A DNA stretch of 43,931 bases from RFTU01 sp049423145. Lineage in GTDB: Bacteria > Pseudomonadota > Gammaproteobacteria > Burkholderiales > Burkholderiaceae_C. A model generated the notes under the pieces. It did no database searches, had not been told where the DNA came from, and was given only the letters and a program-made list of their open reading frames with translations. Positions 15,146-23,763 of this stretch are shown piece after piece (positions within the stretch are counted from its first letter, which is position 1; every line of letters begins with the position of its first letter). The position numbers and the translations under genes are program-made. Location of the stretch: the NCBI GenBank assembly GCA_049423145.1, contig JBMSQF010000013.1, positions 1-43,931 of the forward strand, read 5' to 3'.

Positions 15146-16330
15146 ATGCGGCCCCACGCGCCTGAGTGGCCTATACCGACACCCGAGCCCACGGAAGTTC
15201 CTGCACTGACCGCCTTGGACATGCCCGGAACGAGGCCCATTCGCGTGATGCACGTGGCCAGCGGTGGTTTTTCCGGCGCCACACAAGTGGCACTGGATCT
15301 CACCATGGGCGGCATGCCGCTTCACGACACCCTGCTGGTGCTGCGGGCCAAGCGACACACACCCGCGGCTCGGGTTCAGCAGTTGCGCCAGCAGGGTGTA
15401 CCCCTGGCCTTGTTGCCGGGCTGGAGCCACGCCGCCACCCTCTGGGCGATGCGTGCACTGTGCCGGCACTGGCAACCGGACGTGGTGGTGGGGCACGGTT
15501 TTCCGGAACATCTGCTCGCACGCTGGGGCGCTGTGTGGGCCGGTGTGCCCCATCGGGTTCAGGTCGAGCACAACATGCGCGAGCGCTACACCGCGTTCAA
15601 GCGCTGGCAGGTGCGGCAATTGGCGCCGCACACGGCGGTCTTCATCGGGGTTTCGGATGCCGTGTCGGGCGTTTTGTGCGAAATGGGTCTGCCAGCACAG
15701 CGGGTGCGGACCTTGCGTAACGGAACCAACCTCGCCGTCTACGCCGACAGTGAATCTCAAGCCTACGCGCAGCGTGAACCGGCCATCCTGATGGGCGCGC
15801 GGTTTGGCGCTCAAAAAGACCAGGAGACGCTGATCAAGAGCCTCGTGCCTTTGCGGGAACGGCATGGCCTTTCACCCCAGTTGCGCTTGGCAGGAGGCGG
15901 TTCGAGCCGTCATCGGCAGAGGGCCGAGTTGCTCGTGCAATCGCTGAGTCTGCAAAACCAAGTGCAGTTCCTGGGCCACCGCCAGGACATGCCGGCGCTC
16001 TTGATGCAGCACCGCGTGGCCGCGCTGAGCACGCACTGGGAAGGCCTGCCACTGAGCCTGGCCGAGGCGATGGCGGCGGGCTGTGCGGTGGTGGGATCGG
16101 ATGTGGCGGCCGTGCGCGAAACCTTGGGTGACGGCCGCTGGGGGGTGCTGGCACGGCCGAGCGACCCGGCTCATTGGGCCGATGCCCTGGCGGGTATCCT
16201 GCGGGACCCGGAAGCCGCGGCAGCACGCGCCGATGCGGCACGGCGTCATGCACGGACGGCGCTCTCAAGGGAGCGCATGGTGCACGACTATGCTCTGCTG
16301 TTTGAACAGCTTGTGAGAGGGCCGAAATGA
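15146..16330 (+). CDS. Glycosyltransferase family 4 protein (LPS/O-antigen)
   Basis: A 394-residue GT-B fold glycosyltransferase. The N-terminal domain begins IRVMHVASGGFSGATQVALDL, with the glycine loop of the acceptor domain. The C-terminal domain holds the GT4 donor-binding region: LMGARFGAQKDQETLI, FLGHRQDMPALL, then HWEGLPLSLAEAMAAGCAVV with the E-x7-E type motif. It likely adds a sugar from a nucleotide donor to the LPS core or a polysaccharide, but the linkage and sugar cannot be told. The start is uncertain: ATG at 15146 gives a proline-rich 25-residue extension, whereas ATG at 15221 begins just before the first beta strand. Neither has a good ribosome binding site. Its stop codon overlaps the next gene (ATGA). 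Confidence 0.87.
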   Translation: MRPHAPEWPIPTPEPTEVPALTALDMPGTRPIRVMHVASGGFSGATQVALDLTMGGMPLHDTLLVLRAKRHTPAARVQQLRQQGVPLALLPGWSHAATLWAMRALCRHWQPDVVVGHGFPEHLLARWGAVWAGVPHRVQVEHNMRERYTAFKRWQVRQLAPHTAVFIGVSDAVSGVLCEMGLPAQRVRTLRNGTNLAVYADSESQAYAQREPAILMGARFGAQKDQETLIKSLVPLRERHGLSPQLRLAGGGSSRHRQRAELLVQSLSLQNQVQFLGHRQDMPALLMQHRVAALSTHWEGLPLSLAEAMAAGCAVVGSDVAAVRETLGDGRWGVLARPSDPAHWADALAGILRDPEAAAARADAARRHARTALSRERMVHDYALLFEQLVRGPK

Positions 16331-17346
16331 AGCGCCCCTGGCTGAGCGTGCTGATACCGGCGCACAACCCGGGCATCTATCTGGCTGAAGCGCTGGACTC
16401 GGTATTGGGTCAAGTCGATGATCAGGTCGAGGTTCTGGTGTTCGACGATGCGAGCACCGATGGAACCGCCGATTTGGTGGCGCAGCGCGTGGCCGCCGCC
16501 GGCCGTGTCGGCAGCCAACTGAGGCTGCTCCCATCCGATGGTGCAACAGCGCTTGGGGTGAGTGCAGCCCGCAACGCGCTGCTGGAAGCGGCTCAAGGGC
16601 AATGGCTCTGGTTCTTGGATGCGGACGACCGTCTGCGTCCGCATGCCCTTGCACGCGTTCGCAGCTTGGTCGAATCGGAGCCCGGGCTGCAGGCCATCGT
16701 GGTGGACCATGCCGTGCTGCGGGTGCGTGCCACGCTGAAGCACCGGCTGCGCGGCGAAGGCCATCGACGCAGCATGCAAGGGCCCGGCGGTGCGGTACGG
16801 CCGCCCGCCGCACTGATGCCGCGCCTTTTGGCCCGTGGTCAGTGGCATGTCTGGGGCAAGGTGGTTCGGCGTGACGCCTGGCCCGCTGAGCTGCGGTTCC
16901 CGGCGGGGCGGGTATTCGAAGATCTGAGCGTTGTGCCACGCCTGATGGGCGGGTTGCATCCTGTCTGGTACCTCGACACCCCACTGGTGGACTACCGGAG
17001 CAACCCGTCGAGCATCTTGGGTTCGATGAATGTCCGCAAGCTGCAGGATTGGGCACGGGCGCTGGAGGATCTGGTCGACCATCCGGGATTCGACCGCCAC
17101 TGGGCCGACTTCGTCGTCCAACAGGCCCTGCGCTTGCGGCAGGTTGAACAGCGTCTCGGTGCCCGGCTCGACGAACGGGATGCCTGGTGGGCGCTGTTGT
17201 GCCGTCGACAACCCCTGCTGCAACCCATTCTGAAGGGCTGGGTGTTCCGTCCACGCCGATGGGTGTCTTGGCTCAAGGCCCGAGGCTGCGGCTGGACGCA
17301 AGCGGACCATGGCCACGGTAAGGGCTCGACGGGAGGACAGGCATGA
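16327..17346 (+). CDS. Glycosyltransferase family 2 protein (LPS/O-antigen)
   Basis: A 339-residue GT-A fold glycosyltransferase. The N-terminus LSVLIPAHNPGIYLAEALDSVL and the following VFDDASTDGT are the nucleotide-sugar binding region. FLDADDRLRP supplies the metal-binding DxD-type motif, preceded by GVSAARNALLEAA. After about residue 220 the protein continues with a helical, arginine-rich C-terminal part. It probably extends the LPS core or an O-antigen unit on the cytoplasmic face; the substrate is unknown. It overlaps the gene before and the gene after by four bases each (ATGA), so translation of all three is likely coupled. Confidence 0.87.
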   Translation: MKRPWLSVLIPAHNPGIYLAEALDSVLGQVDDQVEVLVFDDASTDGTADLVAQRVAAAGRVGSQLRLLPSDGATALGVSAARNALLEAAQGQWLWFLDADDRLRPHALARVRSLVESEPGLQAIVVDHAVLRVRATLKHRLRGEGHRRSMQGPGGAVRPPAALMPRLLARGQWHVWGKVVRRDAWPAELRFPAGRVFEDLSVVPRLMGGLHPVWYLDTPLVDYRSNPSSILGSMNVRKLQDWARALEDLVDHPGFDRHWADFVVQQALRLRQVEQRLGARLDERDAWWALLCRRQPLLQPILKGWVFRPRRWVSWLKARGCGWTQADHGHGKGSTGGQA

Positions 17347-18644
17347 AGGCGCCCACCGCCGCGCTTCTGGCGCTGGCCTTGGTTTTCACGGTGCTGGTTC
17401 CCTTGCACAGTGATCTGGCTGCATGGACCTGGAGCTGGTGGCTGCTGGCTTCACTGTCCTGCTGGGGGTGGGCGCGCCAACCCGCAACCGATTCCTTTCC
17501 TGTGGCAGGTTCATCCGCCACCCGTGCCGGCCCTCTGGGATGGCCCCTGATCGGACCGGCGGCAGTGGCGCTCCTCGTCGCCTGCCTGATCGGTCTGGCC
17601 ATGGGCACCTGGCACGAAGAGGGCTGGCGCGGCATGCGACAAGACGGCAAGGTGTTGATGGTCTTGCCCATGGTGGGCGTACTTTCAGGGCTGCTCTTGG
17701 ATTCGCGGATCCCGGGTTCATCGGTACCGGCATGGCGTGAACAGCTGGGCTGGGCCCTCGGGCTGCAGTTGGCGGTTGCGGCTGCGGTGGCACTGCTGTG
17801 GCCGCGCGCCCAGCTTCCAGCCACCGCCATCCCATGGGCCACCGCGGTGGCGCTGACCATGGCTGTGTTGGGGCCCTTGGTGCTGATCCGCGATGGTGTG
17901 CATCCCGATTCCCGCGCATGGCGCATCGGTTTGACCCTGGCGCTCCTGGCCGGTGCGACAGCGGTGGTGTGGAGCCGAAGCCGTGCGGCATGGGTCGTGC
18001 TGCCCTGGCTGATGCTGGTGGCTGTGGCACTTGCCCAGCGGCCTGCGCGCGCGGTGCTGTGGAGCCTGGTCGTGGCCGTCCTGGCCGGGGGGACGGGTGT
18101 GCTCTACGACAGCCTGCAGCCCCCGCAGGTCGAACGCGGCTTGCGCCTGCTGGACCTGTTGCAGGAGTTGGGTCAACTCGGGACGCCCGATGGCGCCTCG
18201 TCCCTGGGATCCCGCGTGGTGTTGTGGCAAACCGCGTGGGACAGCCTGTGGCAGCACCCCTTGACGGGGATCGGGGTCAGCCAGCGCATCGCGCTGGTGC
18301 AAGCGGTGATTCCGCCGGAGGCCCTACCCGATGTGGCACCCTTGGTGCACGTGCACCAGCAGTTCCTGAATCAAGCGGTGGACCATGGTCTGCCCGGGCT
18401 CCTGGCGGCGGTGCTGAGTGCTGCGGCCCCTTGGGCCTTGGCGTGGCGCGCAGGGCCGGGCCTGATGCGCTGGCAGTGCATGGGCATCGGTACGGTCCAT
18501 GGCACGGGGCTGCTGTTCAATGCCAACATGACCCATGGCACCTATGCATTCAACCTGGGACTCTGCCTGATGGCGGTCCTCCTGATACGGGCCGAGTCCG
18601 AGCAGCAGGCGCGCGGCGCTGGCACGCCTGCCGGTCTGCGCTGA
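17343..18644 (+). CDS. O-antigen ligase family protein (WaaL/Wzy-like)
   Basis: A 433-residue polytopic membrane protein with roughly ten to twelve hydrophobic segments, including LLALALVFTVLVPL and VALLVACLIGLAMG. Near residue 280 comes a large periplasmic loop with SLGSRVVLWQTAWDSLWQHP, followed by LTGIG. HVHQQFLNQAVDHGLPGLL follows; the histidine in this segment matches the catalytic region of the Wzy_C/O-antigen ligase superfamily. The likely role is transfer of undecaprenol-linked glycan to lipid A core at the periplasmic face. WaaL and Wzy polymerase cannot be separated from sequence alone; the position between core glycosyltransferases favours WaaL. GGGAGGA precedes the ATG. Its stop overlaps the next start (TGATG). 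Confidence 0.82.
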   Translation: MKAPTAALLALALVFTVLVPLHSDLAAWTWSWWLLASLSCWGWARQPATDSFPVAGSSATRAGPLGWPLIGPAAVALLVACLIGLAMGTWHEEGWRGMRQDGKVLMVLPMVGVLSGLLLDSRIPGSSVPAWREQLGWALGLQLAVAAAVALLWPRAQLPATAIPWATAVALTMAVLGPLVLIRDGVHPDSRAWRIGLTLALLAGATAVVWSRSRAAWVVLPWLMLVAVALAQRPARAVLWSLVVAVLAGGTGVLYDSLQPPQVERGLRLLDLLQELGQLGTPDGASSLGSRVVLWQTAWDSLWQHPLTGIGVSQRIALVQAVIPPEALPDVAPLVHVHQQFLNQAVDHGLPGLLAAVLSAAAPWALAWRAGPGLMRWQCMGIGTVHGTGLLFNANMTHGTYAFNLGLCLMAVLLIRAESEQQARGAGTPAGLR

Positions 18645-19642
18645 TGGCCCTCTGGTCGCCCGATGCCCTGGAACCCGGCAACCGCCGAGGTCCGCTGATC
18701 GTTCGCCTGCGCAACTGGGTGGGGGACGTGGTGCTGTCCACGCCGGTTTTACAGCGCCTGGAAGCGCAGGGTCACGCATTGACGCTGGTGGGCAAAGGGT
18801 GGGCGTCGAGCCTGTTGGCTGGTTTTGGATGGCCAGTCTTGAAGCTCGGCGCCACACACCGAGAGCGCGTGGCGCAACTCGCGCAATGGCGGCGCGAGGT
18901 GGCGCATCAGCCCTGGGGCTCCCCAGGCGGCATCAATGCCATCAGCTTTCCCTACTCGGCGTCCAGTGCCTTGGAGATGCGCCTGGCAGGGCTGCGGGCG
19001 GTCGGTTACGACGGCGAAGGGCGTGCCCTGCTGTTGCACCGCAGCTGGCCCCGGCCCCGATTCGGGAAGGGTGGGCACGAATTGGAGGTCTATTGGCAGC
19101 TGGGCCAACACCTGCTGGGCACGCAAGAGCCGCCACCAGCGAACTTGAGCTGGCGCAGCACCCACGCCCAAGAGCGTGCAGCCCAGACGCTTATGCGCGC
19201 ACATGGCCTGCAACCCGGCTTTGTGATGATCTGCCCGTTTGCCGGTGGGACCTTTGAAGGGCTCGAAAAGCGCTGGCCCGACTTTGAAGCCTTTGTGGCC
19301 ACTCACGGGCCCGGCATGGGCCGGCCGATCGTGGTCTGCCCGGGGCCGGGCGAGGAAGCACAGGCCCGGCAGGGCTACCCCCAAGCGGTGGTCTTGCCCG
19401 ACGTCGATCTGGGGACCTGTGCAGCCCTGATGTCCAAGGGCGCGTTGATGATCAGCAATGACACGGGACCGGGGCATCTCGCTGCAGCAGTCGGCATGCC
19501 CTTGCTGTCCGTCCTCGGGCCCACCGAACCGGGGCACTGGGGGGCATGGGGCGGTTCGGTACAGATTGAACGCCGCTGGCCTCGATGGCCCACCGTGGAC
19601 GAGGTTGCCGCCCGCGCCCGCCAGATGCTGGGTCTGGGTTGA
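18644..19642 (+). CDS. Glycosyltransferase family 9 (heptosyltransferase, WaaF/WaaQ-like)
   Basis: A 332-residue GT9 protein. The N-terminus PLIVRLRNWVGDVVLSTPVLQRL is the heptosyltransferase acceptor-domain start. The C-terminal half has CPFAGGTFEGLEKRWP and the donor-binding SNDTGPGHLAAAVGMP, followed by LGPTEPGHWG. It most likely transfers a second or third heptose to the LPS inner core, complementing WaaC at 13361-14374. Whether it is WaaF or WaaQ cannot be settled here. The start at 18644 shares a base with the ligase stop codon; the frame stays open far upstream, but only as a shadow of the ligase gene. It ends in a TGATG overlap with the comEA-like gene. Confidence 0.85.
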   Translation: MALWSPDALEPGNRRGPLIVRLRNWVGDVVLSTPVLQRLEAQGHALTLVGKGWASSLLAGFGWPVLKLGATHRERVAQLAQWRREVAHQPWGSPGGINAISFPYSASSALEMRLAGLRAVGYDGEGRALLLHRSWPRPRFGKGGHELEVYWQLGQHLLGTQEPPPANLSWRSTHAQERAAQTLMRAHGLQPGFVMICPFAGGTFEGLEKRWPDFEAFVATHGPGMGRPIVVCPGPGEEAQARQGYPQAVVLPDVDLGTCAALMSKGALMISNDTGPGHLAAAVGMPLLSVLGPTEPGHWGAWGGSVQIERRWPRWPTVDEVAARARQMLGLG

Positions 19643-20064
19643 TGCAAAGGCTTGGACACGAGGCCTCGATGGGTTGGCAGGTCGGGGTGCGGCGTGGTAC
19701 CTACAACGGCGTCACGCGCCGCCGGGCGCTTGGGATCGCCTTCAGAGCGGCCTGGCTTGCGACCGCATCAGCCGCCATGGTCTGGGCCTCACCACCACCG
19801 GGCACGATGATCGACCTGAATCAGGCCACGCGAGCCGAAATCGAAGCGGTGCGCGGGGTGGGCGTTGAACTGGCCGAGCGGGTGCTGTCCGCACGCGCCC
19901 ACGGACCCTTTCGTGATTGGCAGGACGCTCGCCGTCGTGTCAAAGGATTGGGAAAACGCGCCATGGCGGGATTGGCTGAAGCGCAGTTCCACATCGCAGG
20001 AGAAAAGGCTTCGGCGCCTGGGTACTCGCTTGAGGCGCCCGCCTCGGAATCGCGGCGCCCATGA
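19642..20064 (+). CDS. ComEA-family helix-hairpin-helix protein
   Basis: A 140-residue protein with an arginine-rich N-terminus, one hydrophobic segment (ALGIAFRAAWLATASAAMVWA) acting as signal peptide or anchor, and a ComEA-type double helix-hairpin-helix region. In that region, IDLNQATRAEIEAVRGVGVELAERVL is the first hairpin and FRDWQDARRRVKGLGKRAMAGL the second. ComEA proteins bind DNA in the periplasm and pull it in during natural transformation. A role in DNA uptake is plausible but unproven, because no other competence gene is nearby. Unusually, it is coupled by TGATG to a string of LPS glycosyltransferase genes. The start could also be the ATG at 19669. It converges on dnaE with a 10-base gap. 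Confidence 0.8.
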   Translation: MQRLGHEASMGWQVGVRRGTYNGVTRRRALGIAFRAAWLATASAAMVWASPPPGTMIDLNQATRAEIEAVRGVGVELAERVLSARAHGPFRDWQDARRRVKGLGKRAMAGLAEAQFHIAGEKASAPGYSLEAPASESRRP

Positions 20065-20074
20065 ACCGAGTGGT

Positions 20075-23000
20075 TCAGGACGCGGCTGCTTCGTACACCA
20101 CCATCGCCTGGCCCTCATGGGCCAAGGCCCGCCACCGCACCAGCGCCTCTTCGGCCGGCCAGAAACGTGAGGCATCACCGAGGTCCAACTCGCCCTCTGC
20201 GCCCAAAGGCATGAAGTCTTCGCCCCCAAGGGAAGACTGGGGGCCCGACGCCGGGCCACTGCGCGGGGGCGACCGATGCACCCGAACCCGAACCCGCAAA
20301 CCATGCACCGTCTCACCCTCTTGGGTGCTGCGAACCACGGGTGGCCACAGGGCCAAGACATCCTGGACCGGCAGGGCTTCACCGTGAACGGTCACGGACA
20401 GATACCGTCCGAAGCGGGCTCGAGCGGTCGGCAGGTCGAAGATCTGCTGGGCATTCAGGCGCACACCTGAATACTTGTCGGGCTGGACGCGGCCCTGGAC
20501 GACGACAAGCTCATCCTCCTTGAGCACATCCTTGAGCGCCTCCAGCTGGCGTTCGTCCACCGCCACTTCCACCGAATCGCTCTGATCGTCGAGCCTGAAA
20601 ATGCCCAGACGGCCCCGGTGATTGTTGATCACCTTCGTTTCACCGACGATACCCGCCAAGAGAACCGGCTCGCGCGACTCGGTGAGTTCGGCGATCCGGC
20701 GCGGAACGAAGCGGCGCACCTCGGTGGCATGCTGTTCGAAGAGGTGCCCGCTGAGATAGAAGCCCAGCGCCATCTTTTCGGCCATCAAGCGGTCGCGGAT
20801 GCTCCAAACAGGCGCCTCCAAAAGCTCGGGCTCATGCATGCTGGAGCCGTGGGTGTCGCCGAAATCAAAGAGTCCACCCTGAAGGGCATTGGCCTGCTGG
20901 TCATCGGCCCATTCGAAGGCCAAGGACACGCTGGCCAGCGCACGGGCACGGTCCGGGTGCAGAGCATCAAAGGCGCCCGCCTTGATCAGGGCTTCGACGA
21001 CGCGTTTGTTGACCTTGCTGCGGTCCACGCGTGCGGCGAAGTCGAAGAGACTTTTGAACGGGGCAGCGCCTTGACCTTCATAAGGACCGGTTCCATCGCG
21101 CGCGGCCACGATCGCCTCGATCGCGCCGCGGCCGGTCCCCTTGACCGCGCTGAGGCCATAGCGGATCCGCCGATCGCCCTCGCGCCCGGGGGCAGGCTCG
21201 AAACGCCAGGTGCCTTGGTTGATGTCCGGTGGGTCGAAGGTGATGCCGAAGTTCTGCACCGCGTCCTGGCGCAAGACCTTGAGCTTGTCGGTGTCGTCCA
21301 GTTCGATGGTCATGTTGGCCGCAAAGAATTCGGCCGTGCAATGCACCTTCAGCCAAGCCGTGTGATAGGCCAACAGTGAGTACGCCGCGGCATGGCTCTT
21401 GTTGAAGCCGTAGCCAGCGAACTTCTCCATGAGGTTGAAGACCTCGTCGGCCTTCTCAGCACCGATGCCCTTGGCAGCCGCACCGGTGCGGAAGATCTCG
21501 CGGTGCTGGGCCATCTCCTCGGCCTTCTTCTTGCCCATGGCGCGGCGCAAGAGGTCTGCGCCGCCGAGCGAATAGCCGCCCATGAACTGCGCGGCCTGCA
21601 TCACCTGCTCCTGGTAGACGAAGATGCCGTAGGTTTCGGAGAGCACCTTCTCCAAGAGGGGATGCGGGTAGCTGATGGGCTCACGGCCATGCTTGCGCGC
21701 GCAGAAACTGGGAATGTTTTCCATCGGCCCTGGCCGGAACATGGCGTTCAGGGCGATGAGGTCCTCCAGTCGCGTGGGCTTGGCCTCACGCAGCATGGCC
21801 TGCATGCCCCGGCTTTCAAACTGGAACACCGCCTCGGTCAAGCCTTCTGAAAACAGCTTGTAGACCTTGGGGTCATCCAGGGGCAACGTTTCGTAAGTGA
21901 AGTTCAGGTGCTCGGGACGGCGCTCGACGATGAAGTCTTTGGCCATCTCCAGGATGGTGAGCGTGGCCAAGCCCAGGAAGTCGAACTTCACCAAGCCGAT
22001 CGATTCCACATCGTCCTTGTCGTACTGACTGACGGCTGAATCGCTACCGGGCTGCTGGTACAGGGGACAGAAGTCGGTGATCCTGCCGGGGGCAATCAGC
22101 ACACCGCCCGCATGCATACCCACATTGCGCACGATACCTTCAACACGCGTGGCCAAGCTCAGCAACTCGGCAACCTCCTCCTCGGCCGCCTCGCGCTGCT
22201 CCAGCTCCGGCGCCACCTTGCGCGCGTAGATGGTGGGATCCTTGTCGGGGTCATAGCCCTCGGGCACCGGCGCGAGGGTCACGGTCCTGCCTGGCGGAGC
22301 GGGAATCAGCTTGGCGATGCTGTCCACATGACCGTAGCCCATGCCCAACACACGACCCACATCCCGCAAGGCCGCCTTGGCAGCCATGGTGCCGAAGGTG
22401 GCGATTTGACTCACCGCCTCGCGACCATACTTGTTCTTGACGTAGTCGATCACGCGATCGCGGTTGGCCTGGCAAAAGTCCACGTCAAAGTCCGGCATGG
22501 ACACGCGTTCGGGGTTGAGAAAGCGCTCAAACAGGAGTTCGTATCGCAGCGGGTCCAGGTCGGTGATGCTCAGGGCGTAGGCCACCAGTGAGCCGGCACC
22601 CGACCCGCGGCCCGGGCCCACGGGGCAGCCGTTGCGCTTGGCCCACTGGATGAAGTCCGAGACGATGAGGAAGTACCCGGGGAAGCCCATCTTGAGGATG
22701 GTGGTGATCTCGAACTCCAAGCGCTCGAGGTAACGACTGCGTTGCGCTTCGCGCTCGGCAGCATCGGGAAACAACACATCCAACCGCTGCTCCAGCCCTT
22801 CGATTGAGGCCTGTCGGAAATAGTCGGCAATGGGCATCCGCGTGCCATCAGGCTGAACGGGCGTGGGGAAGTCGGGCAGTTGCGGCTTGCCCAGCACCAG
22901 GGACAGGTTGCAGCGTTGGGCGATGCGTACCGTGTTCTCGACAGCCGCTGGCAGATCAGCAAACAAGGCCTGCATCTGTTGTTGCGTCTTGAAATGCTGT

Positions 23001-23704
23001 TCGCGCGTGAACCGCTTGATGCGTTTGGGGTTGGTGAGTGTCTCCCCCTCGGCGATGCACACACGCGCCTCGTGGGCCTCAAAATCATCGGGCTGCAAAA
23101 ATTGAACCGGATGGGTGGCGACCAGGGGCAGGCCCTCCTGGGCGGCGAAGAGAACGGCCGCGCGGACATGAGCCTCTTGTTGGGGCAGACCGGCACGCTG
23201 GATTTCCACATAGAAGCGGTTTCCAAAGACGGATCGGTACCGCTGCGCCAATTCTTGTGCGCGGATGAGGTCGTTGCTCAGCAGGGCCTGGCCCAGTGCG
23301 CCGCCCTCGGCGCCTGACAGGACGATGAGCCCTTCGTGCAGTTCGGCAACCCACTCCCATTTCACCCAGGCCTGTGCTCGATTCACATTGCCGGTCCATG
23401 CGCGGGCCAGCAGTTCCGAGAGATGGAGATAGCCGCGCGCGTTCTGCACCAGCATCAACAGGCGGTTGGCCGGGCGATCGGTGCCCGCTTCAGGTTCGAT
23501 CCACAGATCGACCCCGATGAGGGGTTTGATGCCCTTGCCGCGGCATGCCTGGTAGAACTTCACCGCGCCGAACAGGTTGCCCAGGTCGGTGATGGCCAGG
23601 GCCGCCTGGCGGTCGGCTGCAGCCGCCGCGGCAGCCTCGTCGACGCGCAAGGTACCGTCGACAACAGAGAACTCGGTATGTGTCCGCAGGTGGATGAAAG
23701 CCAT
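20075..23704 (-). CDS. dnaE: DNA polymerase III subunit alpha
   Basis: DnaE is the replicative polymerase of the Pol III holoenzyme. The 1209-residue protein has an N-terminal PHP domain (FIHLRTHTEFSVVDG, ALAITDLGNLFGAVKFY) and the polymerase palm with catalytic Asp407 and Asp409 in MPDFDVDFC. The fingers include GRGSGAGSLVAYAL and GYGFNKSHAAAYSLLAYHTAWLK. A beta-clamp binding motif near QGGLFDF and a C-terminal OB domain (LLAGIVGETKVINN, VVVQGRVQPDKY) complete it. The length is slightly above E. coli (1160), with an Arg/Ser/Pro-rich insertion near the C-terminus (RVHRSPPRSGPASG). There is no Shine-Dalgarno; TACAAT lies six bases before the ATG. It is divergent from trhO. Confidence 0.97.
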   Translation of the reverse strand: MAFIHLRTHTEFSVVDGTLRVDEAAAAAAADRQAALAITDLGNLFGAVKFYQACRGKGIKPLIGVDLWIEPEAGTDRPANRLLMLVQNARGYLHLSELLARAWTGNVNRAQAWVKWEWVAELHEGLIVLSGAEGGALGQALLSNDLIRAQELAQRYRSVFGNRFYVEIQRAGLPQQEAHVRAAVLFAAQEGLPLVATHPVQFLQPDDFEAHEARVCIAEGETLTNPKRIKRFTREQHFKTQQQMQALFADLPAAVENTVRIAQRCNLSLVLGKPQLPDFPTPVQPDGTRMPIADYFRQASIEGLEQRLDVLFPDAAEREAQRSRYLERLEFEITTILKMGFPGYFLIVSDFIQWAKRNGCPVGPGRGSGAGSLVAYALSITDLDPLRYELLFERFLNPERVSMPDFDVDFCQANRDRVIDYVKNKYGREAVSQIATFGTMAAKAALRDVGRVLGMGYGHVDSIAKLIPAPPGRTVTLAPVPEGYDPDKDPTIYARKVAPELEQREAAEEEVAELLSLATRVEGIVRNVGMHAGGVLIAPGRITDFCPLYQQPGSDSAVSQYDKDDVESIGLVKFDFLGLATLTILEMAKDFIVERRPEHLNFTYETLPLDDPKVYKLFSEGLTEAVFQFESRGMQAMLREAKPTRLEDLIALNAMFRPGPMENIPSFCARKHGREPISYPHPLLEKVLSETYGIFVYQEQVMQAAQFMGGYSLGGADLLRRAMGKKKAEEMAQHREIFRTGAAAKGIGAEKADEVFNLMEKFAGYGFNKSHAAAYSLLAYHTAWLKVHCTAEFFAANMTIELDDTDKLKVLRQDAVQNFGITFDPPDINQGTWRFEPAPGREGDRRIRYGLSAVKGTGRGAIEAIVAARDGTGPYEGQGAAPFKSLFDFAARVDRSKVNKRVVEALIKAGAFDALHPDRARALASVSLAFEWADDQQANALQGGLFDFGDTHGSSMHEPELLEAPVWSIRDRLMAEKMALGFYLSGHLFEQHATEVRRFVPRRIAELTESREPVLLAGIVGETKVINNHRGRLGIFRLDDQSDSVEVAVDERQLEALKDVLKEDELVVVQGRVQPDKYSGVRLNAQQIFDLPTARARFGRYLSVTVHGEALPVQDVLALWPPVVRSTQEGETVHGLRVRVRVHRSPPRSGPASGPQSSLGGEDFMPLGAEGELDLGDASRFWPAEEALVRWRALAHEGQAMVVYEAAAS

Positions 23705-23710
23705 CGCTGC

Positions 23711-23716
23711 ATTGTA
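23711..23716 (-). promoter_or_regulatory. -10 hexamer TACAAT at dnaE start (leaderless candidate)
   Basis: On the minus strand TACAAT is followed by GCAGCG and then the dnaE ATG, so a transcript would begin on the start codon. No clear TTGACA-like -35 lies 15-18 bases further upstream. The spacer to the divergent trhO start is only 59 bases and contains both hexamers. Confidence 0.5.
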
Positions 23717-23751
23717 GGAAGGCGCCGCGGTCGCGGGACAGGGACCGCACC

Positions 23752-23757
23752 TAGAAT
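23752..23757 (+). promoter_or_regulatory. -10 hexamer TAGAAT at trhO start (leaderless candidate)
   Basis: TAGAAT is followed by TTCAGG and then the GTG start of trhO. The CAGG could serve as a very poor Shine-Dalgarno but touches the start codon, so a leaderless start is the simpler reading. Confidence 0.48.
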
Positions 23758-23763
23758 TTCAGG

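Noticed and set aside
17798..18643. Long upstream extension of the GT9 heptosyltransferase frame
   Set aside because: It runs through the O-antigen ligase gene in another frame and has no membrane or enzymatic features; the GT9 N-terminus starts right after 18644.
16327..18644. LPS/O-antigen genes as a horizontally acquired island
   Set aside because: Base composition and codon use look like the flanking housekeeping genes, and no mobile element, tRNA or flanking repeat is present.
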